A DNA stretch of 64,000 bases from assembly GCF_904846615.1 (NCBI RefSeq), contig NZ_CAJHBK010000001.1:2790001-2854000 (forward strand), read 5' to 3'. A program made the position numbers and the translations under genes. Source of the stretch: Psychrobacter sp. JCM 18902 (GTDB lineage: Bacteria > Pseudomonadota > Gammaproteobacteria > Pseudomonadales > Moraxellaceae). The notes beneath the pieces were generated by a model. The model saw only the letters and a program-made list of their open reading frames with translations, was not told the DNA's origin and did not search any database. Of the stretch, positions 1-7,686 are shown one piece after another (the first letter of the stretch is position 1; each line of letters starts with the position of its first letter).

Positions 1-1564
1 TGACACCAGCGACATCACCGACTGTCACTTGGGTTAATAAATGATGCAAGCCGTGACCAAACTCATGGAATAGAGTCAATACTTCATCATGCGTCAATAA
101 GCTTGGTTTGCCATCGAGGGCAGGGGTAAAGTTGCCGACCATAAAGCAAACGGGCAGCTGCTGATGATTTTTTTCACTGTAAGTATAACGTGACTGAAAA
201 CCACTCATCCAAGCGCCGCCGCGTTTACCACTGCGTGCAAATAAGTCAAAGTAAAAGCCACCAAGCAAGTTATCATCAGCATCAAACAACTGATAAAAGC
301 TGACATCGTCGTGCCAGCGTGATACGGATTCACTTTGCTCTTGGACTTTGATACCGTACAGACGCTCAACGATGGCAAATAATCCGCTAATCACTTTTGG
401 TAAGGGAAAGTACGGGCGGATTTCTTCTTGCGATAAGCTGAACTCGCTTTGTTTGACTTTTTCGGCGACATACGCACTGTCCCACGCCTGTAACTCCTCA
501 ATACCATAATCCTGCGCATACTTTTGCAACTGAGCTAAGTCTTGCTTAGCCGCTGGAGTTGCTTGCGTGTCCAAACTCCGTAAAAAGGTTTCTACTTCTG
601 CTACGTTATCTGCCATTTTAGTCGATAGTGAGACTTCTGCATAATTGTCAAAACCTAATAGCTTGGCTTTTTGCTCACGTAATTGCAGGATTTGACCCAT
701 GATATCGGCATTGTTTAGCGACTCACCTTTGGCATTGGTATGTGCATCGAACTCAGAAGCACGAGTGACATAAGCGCGGTATAGGGTCTCGCGCAGTTCA
801 CGGTCATCCGCATGGGTCATGATGGCAAGATAAACAGGGATATTTAAGCTTGCCACGTAATAAGGACTTGGCAACGCATCGACTTCTACTTGCGTGAGCG
901 TACCGTTGGCAAGCGCGCGCGCTTTATACTGTTCGCCAACATCTGCGAGTAGCGCCAGTCCACTTTCGGTTAGACCTACCAATTGCTCTTGCTGCAGCGG
1001 TAAGGCATAAGCTTGGGTGGCATCCAGTACATTGTCTGAAAAGGTCGCTGATAAGGTAGAAAGCTGACTTTGAATAGCCGCAAACTTTTCCTGTTTATCT
1101 TTTGGTAATGCGACACCTGACAGCTCAAAACTGCGTAGCGCAAGCTCAATAGCCCGCGCTCGTGCAGGCTCAAGCGCCGCAAAAAATGCTGTGTCATTGA
1201 CGATAGTTTGATAACGATTAAATAGCGGCTGACACTGTCCCACTCGTGTGCCATAAGCTGATAGTGTGGGTAGCAGTTCATGATGGACATGACGAATGTC
1301 GTCATTGCTCATGACGCTATTCAGGTGCGATAAAATGCCCCAACTGCGATCCAATGCCAGATTAATATGATCAAAAGTCATCACATCGGCCAGCGCTTGC
1401 TCAGCACTGATATTAGCAGCGCTATCATGGTTGTCAGTATCTGCACTCATCTCATCTAAAAATGTATTGGCTGCATCGATGGCACTGATGACATGGCTTT
1501 GTAATGTACTTGGCGAAACGTTGTCAAAATCGACAAGGCGTAAATCTGCAGGAAGGGTTTTCAT
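1..1564 (-). CDS. prlC: Oligopeptidase A (M3 family metallopeptidase), 5' part; runs off the window
   Basis: Cytosolic zinc oligopeptidase of the thimet (M3) family, which degrades short peptides, including cleaved signal peptides. The frame is open from an ATG at 1564-1562 to the window edge, about 521 residues, so roughly the last quarter of the protein is missing. The zinc motif reads LFHEFGHGLHHL near positions 50-90 (HExxH). The N-terminal half is the helical region usual for OpdA/PrlC. It is divergent from the Balon-type gene, with 456 bp between the two starts. PrlC and the related Dcp share the fold. PrlC is preferred on overall sequence, but I could not align it. Confidence 0.9.
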   Translation of the reverse strand, partial: MKTLPADLRLVDFDNVSPSTLQSHVISAIDAANTFLDEMSADTDNHDSAANISAEQALADVMTFDHINLALDRSWGILSHLNSVMSNDDIRHVHHELLPTLSAYGTRVGQCQPLFNRYQTIVNDTAFFAALEPARARAIELALRSFELSGVALPKDKQEKFAAIQSQLSTLSATFSDNVLDATQAYALPLQQEQLVGLTESGLALLADVGEQYKARALANGTLTQVEVDALPSPYYVASLNIPVYLAIMTHADDRELRETLYRAYVTRASEFDAHTNAKGESLNNADIMGQILQLREQKAKLLGFDNYAEVSLSTKMADNVAEVETFLRSLDTQATPAAKQDLAQLQKYAQDYGIEELQAWDSAYVAEKVKQSEFSLSQEEIRPYFPLPKVISGLFAIVERLYGIKVQEQSESVSRWHDDVSFYQLFDADDNLLGGFYFDLFARSGKRGGAWMSGFQSRYTYSEKNHQQLPVCFMVGNFTPALDGKPSLLTHDEVLTLFHEFGHGLHHLLTQVTVGDVAGV

Positions 1565-2020
1565 AAAAGTATCCGATATCTGATCGTAGTGAATGAATTA
1601 TTATTGAGTAAACGTCGCTTTATATAAGAGATTGGCTTGCCGTGACATTTAGAACGTTATTAGCTTTGTGTTATTTTTCTTTTTTTGCTGTCTTATCGAT
1701 AAGCTATATAAAAGATGGGTTCGTTTGACGAAAATGCAACCTAATCATTGACTATATAAAAAGTGAAGCGAGAAGATAGTGAATATTAAACGGGTTTAAA
1801 GCCGATCAGCTAGACTTTTAGAACAATACAGAGTGTTCTACTTACAAAGCGCTATCATTTGCTTGCAAATTAACCCTACAGCGAGTGAGGTTTGACTGCT
1901 AGCATCAAGGCAACGGAATAAAAAGATTAAGTACTACTGATAGCAAAAACTATTAATCAGTTGACTCATAGCAAAAATCACAATGTTAAAAGTAAATGAT
2001 AATAAAACAAGGAGCAATAA
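1565..2020. other. Divergent intergenic region between prlC and the Balon-type gene
   Basis: There is no gene in these 456 bp. A possible promoter for the Balon-type gene is TTGACT at 1961-1966 with a weak -10 (TGTTAA) at 1984-1989. An AAGGAG ribosome-binding site lies at 2009-2014. A 7-bp inverted repeat, TAGAACA/TGTTCTA, at 1819-1840 with an 8-bp spacer could be an operator. The region is long for two housekeeping genes and leaves room for stress regulation. These are inferences from motif shape only. Confidence 0.4.
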
Positions 2021-3133
2021 ATGAAAGCGACTCTCAAAAGTTTACGTGAAACCAAAGCCAACCCTGCGGTTAGTATCTTTGTTAAGACTCATCGTGAGCA
2101 TCCTGCTAATGATCAAGATCCCATTGCCCTGAAGAACCAATTAAAAGTGGCTGAAGAACGCTTAACCAACGAATACGATAAGCGCACAGCGACTACTATA
2201 CTCGATAAGATTCATGATAAAACCAAAGAGCTAAATCACAACTTAAATCTTGATACCTTAGCTATTTTTGCCAGTACCGACGATGTGCAAGTTATCCGTA
2301 TGCCGATTGACACCACGGAGCGTGTGGTGATTTCACATCGTTTTGCGACTCGAGATTTGGTGCGTGATATGGCAAGCGCGGTGCATTATTACACCTTGGT
2401 GCTCACTCGTGATAATGCCCGCTTGATTGAAGCGTCTAATGATCGCGTGGTGAGAGAGTTCGATAAGGACGATGACTTACAAAAAAACATGGATAATATC
2501 CCATTTCCTATTGAAAACAACGGTCTATATACGACAGGCGATGGTGGATCGGATCGCTCGTCTAATAATGAAAGCAGCTATCTAAAAGAGTTTTTTAATC
2601 AGGTGGATAAAAGTGTCCAAGAGCTGTGGGGTGAGCATAAAATGCCTCTCGTCGTTGTTGGCGATGCTAAAAATATCGGCTACTATAAAGAAGTTTGTGA
2701 TCGTCCAGACAACATCATTGCCACAGTGTCAAATGCGACCAATTTAGAAGATGGTAGTGCTCAGCATATTATCAATAGTGTGCAAGAGGCGGTGGAAGGC
2801 TATCGTACATCACTGCATCAAGCTGCCATGGGCGAGATTGATAAAGCACGCGGTGCCAATATGTTGCAAACAGATCTACAAGAAGTCTACCGCAGTGCCT
2901 TCCAAGGTGCAGGCGAGACGCTTTATGTCCGTCGTGGTTATATACAATCAGCCAAAATTGATGAAAAGGCACAGACTTTGAGTCTCGCAGATGATGCGGC
3001 TTCAGAAGGCGTTACTGATGATGCAATTGGCGAAATCATTGAGCATGTCATTCATAATGGTGGCGAAGCAGTATTTATGCCACAAGATATTATGGGTGAA
3101 GATCAACCAATTGCTTTGGTGACACGCTATTAG
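2021..3133 (+). CDS. Balon-type ribosome hibernation factor (bacterial aeRF1-like, baeRF family 3)
   Basis: A 370-residue soluble protein with no signal peptide. I recognise it as the Balon family: bacterial relatives of archaeal/eukaryotic release factor 1 and Pelota. In Psychrobacter urativorans Balon occupies the ribosomal A site together with EF-Tu in dormant ribosomes. Visible here are the N-terminal region (MKATLKSLRETKANPAVSIF, about 1-20), a central part containing HYYTLVLTRDNARLIEA (about 122-138) and a C-terminal domain ending VIHNGGEAVFMPQDIMG. No GGQ peptide-release motif is present, as expected for a non-hydrolysing member. A strong AAGGAG site sits 6 bp before the ATG. The gene appears monocistronic: it has its own long upstream region and a terminator at 3204-3237. 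Assignment rests on recognition of the family, not on an alignment. Confidence 0.85.
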   Translation: MKATLKSLRETKANPAVSIFVKTHREHPANDQDPIALKNQLKVAEERLTNEYDKRTATTILDKIHDKTKELNHNLNLDTLAIFASTDDVQVIRMPIDTTERVVISHRFATRDLVRDMASAVHYYTLVLTRDNARLIEASNDRVVREFDKDDDLQKNMDNIPFPIENNGLYTTGDGGSDRSSNNESSYLKEFFNQVDKSVQELWGEHKMPLVVVGDAKNIGYYKEVCDRPDNIIATVSNATNLEDGSAQHIINSVQEAVEGYRTSLHQAAMGEIDKARGANMLQTDLQEVYRSAFQGAGETLYVRRGYIQSAKIDEKAQTLSLADDAASEGVTDDAIGEIIEHVIHNGGEAVFMPQDIMGEDQPIALVTRY

Positions 3134-3203
3134 TTGATAGATAGTGCCTATTGATGACAATCCTTTGCGAATTCGCCATTGATAGAAGATAGGTATAATA
3201 TGG

Positions 3204-3237
3204 GAGCATTGGTTCGATAAGAATCAATGCTCTTTTT
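3204..3237 (+). terminator. Rho-independent terminator of the Balon-type gene
   Basis: The arms GAGCATTGGTT (3204-3214) and AATCAATGCTC (3222-3232) pair with one G-T wobble and are followed by a T run. The hairpin lies 70 bp after the stop codon and supports a single-gene transcript. Confidence 0.8.
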
Positions 3238-3297
3238 ACATTGATGATATATTAAGCCTTTATCTAAAACTTATACTTGATTGCCTTAGGTTGTTAA

Positions 3298-4050
3298 ATG
3301 ATGCTAAATAACATACCAAATACTCTTATGCAATTTAGCGTCACAGCAATGATAGCCTTTAGCTCCAGTCTCAGTATGGCAGAGACAGATGTGAATAATA
3401 TATCTGTGAGCCATCTATCATGGGGTCAATTGCCGCCTTCTATTCAAAACTATTATCAAATAGACTCTAAAAAAAATAAAATGAGGCTAAAGACCAAAGA
3501 TATTGTTGCTATTCGTTCTTGGATCGGCACAGTAGGAGAACAGTATTTGGTTCAATTACAGCGTTTCAATTCAACCAATAGCCCTGACGAGCCAGCAGGA
3601 GAGGTCTTCACGCATTTATATGTTATAGATGAACAAGAAGCTTTACGAGTATGGCAAATATATGATTATGTACCCTGCGATGGGTTAGATGTAATCGCAG
3701 AATTCGCTAAAAACACCGCCGTAGTGACTGATATTAATAATAACGGTGTTATCGAAGTGAGTGTGCCTTATTATCTCGGTTGTCGTGGTGACGTAAGTTA
3801 TGATGAGATGAAAGTAATCATGTACGAAGGGCAGCAAAAACTTGCTGTACGTGGTAACTCTGCAATTTGTAACGCCAAGACAGACCAGCCAGTTGATGCT
3901 ACTGGTTATTACGGTGGTGACTACAAGATTGATGAAAAATTACTACAGCAATCAGCGCTATCAGCTCCTCAAAAATCAGTATTTAGGCGTCACTTGCAAT
4001 CAGTGTGGCGAGATAACCAATGTTCCATTTATTTTAAGTATGATGACTAA
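3298..4050 (+). CDS. Secreted protein of unknown function, possibly M949_RS01915-like
   Basis: A 250-residue protein with an N-terminal signal peptide (hydrophobic stretch about 10-24, likely cut after SLSMA). The C-terminal half contains TDINNNGVIEVSV followed by a cysteine-containing segment (YYLGCRGDVSYDEMKVIMYEG) and LAVRGNSAICNAK. This pattern resembles the M949_RS01915 family, a domain of unproven role sometimes labelled surface polysaccharide biosynthesis; I make that link from memory and hold it loosely. The DINNNGVIEV segment resembles a calcium-binding DxNxDG loop. Four cysteines suggest periplasmic disulfides. The stop overlaps the start of the next gene by about 11 bp, so the two are probably co-translated. 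Confidence 0.7.
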   Translation: MMLNNIPNTLMQFSVTAMIAFSSSLSMAETDVNNISVSHLSWGQLPPSIQNYYQIDSKKNKMRLKTKDIVAIRSWIGTVGEQYLVQLQRFNSTNSPDEPAGEVFTHLYVIDEQEALRVWQIYDYVPCDGLDVIAEFAKNTAVVTDINNNGVIEVSVPYYLGCRGDVSYDEMKVIMYEGQQKLAVRGNSAICNAKTDQPVDATGYYGGDYKIDEKLLQQSALSAPQKSVFRRHLQSVWRDNQCSIYFKYDD

Positions 4051-4813
4051 TTCTATGACTACCACAACCTCTTTTGTGCTAACCAGCTATAACATTCATA
4101 AAGGCATGTCGCCGATGAATCGCCAAGTTAAAATACAAGGTATCGCCCAAGCGCTCGATATTATTGGCTCCGATGTACTGTGTCTCCAAGAAGTGCAAGG
4201 TCAGAATCTTAAGCGCAATATGCAATACAACGAATATCCTGACCAATCGCAACATGAATGGTTTGGTGAGTATTTACAGCTGCAAAATAGCTATGGTAAA
4301 AACTCAGAGTATGAAAACGGTCATCATGGCAATGCGGTATTGAGCCGTTTTCCATTGGATCCTAAGCATAACGTCAATATCACCGTCAATAAGCTTGAGC
4401 AGCGCGGCGTCTTGCACTGCGAAGTACAACCAGTTGGATGGGATGTACCAGTGGTTGTACTGTGTGCACACCTAAATTTGTTTGAGCGTGATCGCATCAA
4501 GCAATATGAAGCCATTGCCAACTATGTTCGTAATGAGATTGCACCTGATCAACCACTGATTTTGGCAGGAGATTTTAATGATTGGAAAAAAATGTCTTGT
4601 GATAAGCTTGCTACTAGCTTGGGTATGACCGAAGCTTTCAAGCATTGTCATGGCAAACTGCTGCCAACTTTCCCAGCCAAGCTTCCTGTGCTTAGCTTAG
4701 ATCGTATTTATGTGCGTAATCTAAGAGTGAAAAATGCCTGGGTGCATACGGGCAAACCATGGTCGACACTGTCTGATCATCTGCCGCTCAGTGCGGAATT
4801 GGCACATTTATAA
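4040..4813 (+). CDS. Endonuclease/exonuclease/phosphatase (EEP) family protein
   Basis: About 257 residues with the EEP (DNase I-like) signature in order: SYNIHKG, CLQEVQ (metal-binding Glu), NAVLSRFPL, CAHLNLFE, LAGDFNDW, LDRIYV and SDHLPL (catalytic His). All catalytic positions are kept, so it should be an active metal-dependent phosphodiesterase or phosphatase; the substrate is unknown. The frame is open further upstream but lies inside the preceding gene in another register, so I place the start at the ATG at 4040 (ATG at 4043 and 4055 are alternatives). It overlaps the previous stop at 4048-4050. No signal peptide is seen. Confidence 0.85.
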   Translation: MMTNSMTTTTSFVLTSYNIHKGMSPMNRQVKIQGIAQALDIIGSDVLCLQEVQGQNLKRNMQYNEYPDQSQHEWFGEYLQLQNSYGKNSEYENGHHGNAVLSRFPLDPKHNVNITVNKLEQRGVLHCEVQPVGWDVPVVVLCAHLNLFERDRIKQYEAIANYVRNEIAPDQPLILAGDFNDWKKMSCDKLATSLGMTEAFKHCHGKLLPTFPAKLPVLSLDRIYVRNLRVKNAWVHTGKPWSTLSDHLPLSAELAHL

Positions 4814-4900
4814 ATGATTATTAGATAAGCTTAAGTTATTCACTAAAAATAAAATTGAATGCAAAAATAAAGCAATAGATACCTATAAGGATATATAACG

Positions 4901-5905
4901 ATGTCTACTCTTTCTCATAACCCGCTACCAACGACCCAACATGCCGTACTCATACGTGAGTTTGGCGAACCTAAAGTGATGAGCTATCAAGAGGATGTGG
5001 CCATTCCTGTGTTAACAGATAATCAGGTATTGGTCAAAGTTGCTTACGTGGGTATCAATCCTGTCGATTACAAAACGCGTCAAGGCAAAGGCTGGGGCGC
5101 TGATGCCATTCAAAAAGACAAGTTTGATAAAAATGAGCCTGCAATTTTGGGGTTTGATATGTCAGGCACTGTGGTCGATAGTCGTAGTGAGCAGTTTACT
5201 ATCGGTACACAGGTCGCTGCCCTGACTTTTCATGGTGGCTGTTATGCAGAGTATGTAGCAGTCGATGCTGACATGCTGGCAAAAGTACCGGATTCTGTCA
5301 CGTTACAGCAAGCAGGTGCGCTGCCTTGTATTGGACAGACGGCGATACAGTTTGTAGAGTTTGCAGATATTCAAAATGGTGAGCATGTGGTGATAAACGC
5401 GCCAGCAGGCGGCGTGGGTCACTTGTTGATTCAGCTGCTCATGGATAAAGTGGCTAAAAACAATATCAAGGTGACCGTCATTTGCTCACCAGAGAAATAT
5501 GCCAAGCTTGATGAAATAATAGATACCAATCAGCTTACAGGTTGGATTGACTATACCAAAAACGATGAATTTCCTGAATTACAGGCAGATGTGCTACTGG
5601 ATTTGGTCGGTAATGAAGCAGGCGTGCGAGCGCTTAGCGTGCTCAAATCTGGTGGTCGCGTCAATGTGTTACCAACGATTTGGGTGGATAAACTCAAAGA
5701 GGCAGGTAGCCAGAAGCAGTTAAAGGTAGCGGGTTATAAGGCGCAGCGTAGTGGTAAAGATATGGCGCGAGTTTTACAGCTCGTTGCAGATGGCAAGCTA
5801 ACGCTACGTATTCAGCAAACCTATCCATTGTCTGAAGTGGTCGCGGCTCATCATGAGCTGCAAAAAGGTGCTGCTTTTGGCAAGATCGTTTTGAAAGTGA
5901 GCTAG
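4901..5905 (+). CDS. Zinc-type alcohol dehydrogenase-like / quinone oxidoreductase family protein (MDR superfamily)
   Basis: A 334-residue medium-chain dehydrogenase/reductase. The N-terminal catalytic GroES-like domain holds VLVKVAYVGINPVDYKTR. The nucleotide-binding domain has INAPAGGVGHLLIQL at about 166-180, the AxxGGVG form typical of NADPH-dependent quinone or enone reductases. The cysteine cluster that binds structural zinc in classical alcohol dehydrogenases is absent, which favours the zinc-free quinone-reductase branch. It probably reduces reactive quinones or alpha,beta-unsaturated carbonyls with NADPH in the cytosol. It follows the EEP gene by 87 bp. The substrate cannot be read from sequence. 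Confidence 0.85.
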   Translation: MSTLSHNPLPTTQHAVLIREFGEPKVMSYQEDVAIPVLTDNQVLVKVAYVGINPVDYKTRQGKGWGADAIQKDKFDKNEPAILGFDMSGTVVDSRSEQFTIGTQVAALTFHGGCYAEYVAVDADMLAKVPDSVTLQQAGALPCIGQTAIQFVEFADIQNGEHVVINAPAGGVGHLLIQLLMDKVAKNNIKVTVICSPEKYAKLDEIIDTNQLTGWIDYTKNDEFPELQADVLLDLVGNEAGVRALSVLKSGGRVNVLPTIWVDKLKEAGSQKQLKVAGYKAQRSGKDMARVLQLVADGKLTLRIQQTYPLSEVVAAHHELQKGAAFGKIVLKVS

Positions 5906-6094
5906 AGTATGTGCTTAATCTGAAGGCATGCGACTAAATGGGCTAAAAATGGTTAAATCTTTCTAGACTGCATCAAATAACGGGTTAATATCGATATTAA
6001 TCAGCTATTTTCCTTGTTTGGCTACCGTTTATCTCATTTTTATCCCCATTTTCAAAACGAGGACGCGCTCTAGCTTATATTAAGTTACATTAAT

Positions 6095-6727
6095 TTAATG
6101 CGGTAGCACTTTTCGAAACGTGAGGCTGATGCGCCCTGATGAGACAGTTTTAGTTTTTGTAATGGTATGCATCCAAAAATCCTGCGTATCGCCATGCATA
6201 ACGATAAGCTGACCGGACTCAAGATATAGCTCAACCTTGACGGGCTTGTTCTTTTGTCTAATAGTTTTATGCTTAAAAACAAATTTTCGCCTAGCACCGA
6301 GCGATAAAGAAGCAATAATCGGCTGCGCGCCCAGCTCTTTTTCATCGTCGGCATGATAACCCATGCCATCCTCACCAGAGGGATAGTGGTTAAGTAAGCA
6401 AGAATTGAAATCAACGTTGATACCACTGCTTGATAATTGCTGCTCAATATGTCGTTTTACGTGCAACATCTGCTTTGACCATGGAATGGCTCGACGCGTC
6501 TGTCCAGAGTAATGATAACTGACATCGTGGTCACCCATCCAGACGATTTGGCGAGTGGTAACATGTGTTTTACCAAACAACGTCACGATGTCAGACTGCC
6601 AAGGTAGCTCGGTTAGTAGATTCTCATACAGAGCGTTAGCATCATTGATAACTACCCCTAAGTCATTGACCTGACCATCGTAAGGCAATAGGTTATCAGT
6701 CGGTGTAGGCGCAAAAAGGTCAGTCAT
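6095..6727 (-). CDS. alkB: AlkB-type 2-oxoglutarate/Fe(II)-dependent DNA dealkylase
   Basis: About 210 residues of the compact ALKBH2/3-like type. It oxidatively removes methyl groups from 1-methyladenine and 3-methylcytosine in DNA. Key residues are present: the HxD iron ligands in MGYHADDE (about H125, D127), the distal His in DFWMHTI (about H187) and the 2-oxoglutarate arginine in SSGRISLTFR (about R199). NHYPSGEDGMGYH is the expected substrate/cofactor loop. The start is the ATG at 6727; a GTG immediately upstream is the alternative. It is last in a minus-strand run after the alpha/beta hydrolase (17 bp gap) and the ABC exporter. Confidence 0.93.
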   Translation of the reverse strand: MTDLFAPTPTDNLLPYDGQVNDLGVVINDANALYENLLTELPWQSDIVTLFGKTHVTTRQIVWMGDHDVSYHYSGQTRRAIPWSKQMLHVKRHIEQQLSSSGINVDFNSCLLNHYPSGEDGMGYHADDEKELGAQPIIASLSLGARRKFVFKHKTIRQKNKPVKVELYLESGQLIVMHGDTQDFWMHTITKTKTVSSGRISLTFRKVLPH

Positions 6728-6744
6728 CACTTAGACGGCTCAGC

Positions 6745-7635
6745 TCATTTATGACTATGATAATGCTCATTGATAACTTGAGCACATAATTCAGGTGCTT
6801 CCATCGGCAGTAGATGACCGTAATCTAACAAAGATATGATGCTGTCATCAGGGACGAATTTTTGCCATTGTTGTCGCACTTTATGGTTAATAAACAACGT
6901 CGGCTTGCCAGTGATAAGCGTATAAGGACAGCTTAATTGCTTGAGGGCGGTATCGATATGCGGCGCGCCGAAATAGTTGGCGAGCTCTTGTTCAGGCGCA
7001 AATATCAGCGTGTAACTGCCATTGGTATCTTTGGACAAACTTTGCTCTGCAAATACTCGCAAATGCGCATCACTCATGCGCCTATAAGCACGTTGAGCAC
7101 GTAAGTTCTCATAATAATCATCGATGCTTGCCCAAGTAGACTGTTTGGTTAGAGTGCTTTTAAATGGTTCGCGACTAAGCAGAAGCTTACGCGGCAATAG
7201 GTTGTAAAGTCTGGCTTGTGGTTTGGTAAACGTCACAGGCTCTATTAAATATAGCTGTGAAAACAGATCTGGGCGCTGGGCTGCAGCGATGGCAGTGGCA
7301 GTGGCTCCTTGCGAATGACCAATACCAACGATGGGTTTGTCTTGCGTTTTTTCTAAAAATTCAATAAGTATCTCAGCATCCTGCTCGCGCGTAAGACGAC
7401 GGCGCTGCGGCTTGTCATACCAATAGCCACGAAGCGCAAGCGAGCTGATTTTGAAGTCAGTTGCCAGCGCACTTAATAAGGGACTATAAGTACCAACGGT
7501 AAAACTATTGCCACCATAAAAGTGTGCTGGCACGCGAGAGGCAGTACTTGACTGTATTGATGGCGTAAGCTGGCTAAGGTTATAGTAGCGCGCTTGTTTT
7601 CCACTAATATTAATATTTTTTGCAAATGCTTTCAT
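6745..7635 (-). CDS. Alpha/beta hydrolase
   Basis: About 296 residues with an alpha/beta-hydrolase fold. The nucleophile elbow is GIGHSQGAT (Ser at about 108) and the C-terminal histidine is in DYGHLLPMEAPE. I chose the ATG at 7635 because AAGGAGG lies about 10 bp before it, whereas the upstream GTG (7644) overlaps that ribosome-binding site. The protein is cytosolic and the substrate unknown. It lies between the ABC exporter gene (51 bp upstream) and alkB (17 bp downstream) on the same strand, so the three are probably co-transcribed. The combination does not point to a single pathway. Confidence 0.85.
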   Translation of the reverse strand: MKAFAKNINISGKQARYYNLSQLTPSIQSSTASRVPAHFYGGNSFTVGTYSPLLSALATDFKISSLALRGYWYDKPQRRRLTREQDAEILIEFLEKTQDKPIVGIGHSQGATATAIAAAQRPDLFSQLYLIEPVTFTKPQARLYNLLPRKLLLSREPFKSTLTKQSTWASIDDYYENLRAQRAYRRMSDAHLRVFAEQSLSKDTNGSYTLIFAPEQELANYFGAPHIDTALKQLSCPYTLITGKPTLFINHKVRQQWQKFVPDDSIISLLDYGHLLPMEAPELCAQVINEHYHSHK

Positions 7636-7686
7636 AATGTACACACCTCCTTGTGTCTGATTTTTAATGAAAATTAAGGGTTGTAC

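Noticed and set aside
1819..1840. LexA-type operator at the TAGAACA/TGTTCTA repeat
   Set aside because: The half-sites and the 8-bp spacer do not fit known LexA spacing, and Moraxellaceae largely use a different SOS control.
3194..3199. TATAAT just before the Balon gene terminator, as if for a small RNA
   Set aside because: No -35 at proper spacing, and only a short hairpin follows before termination. Probably chance.
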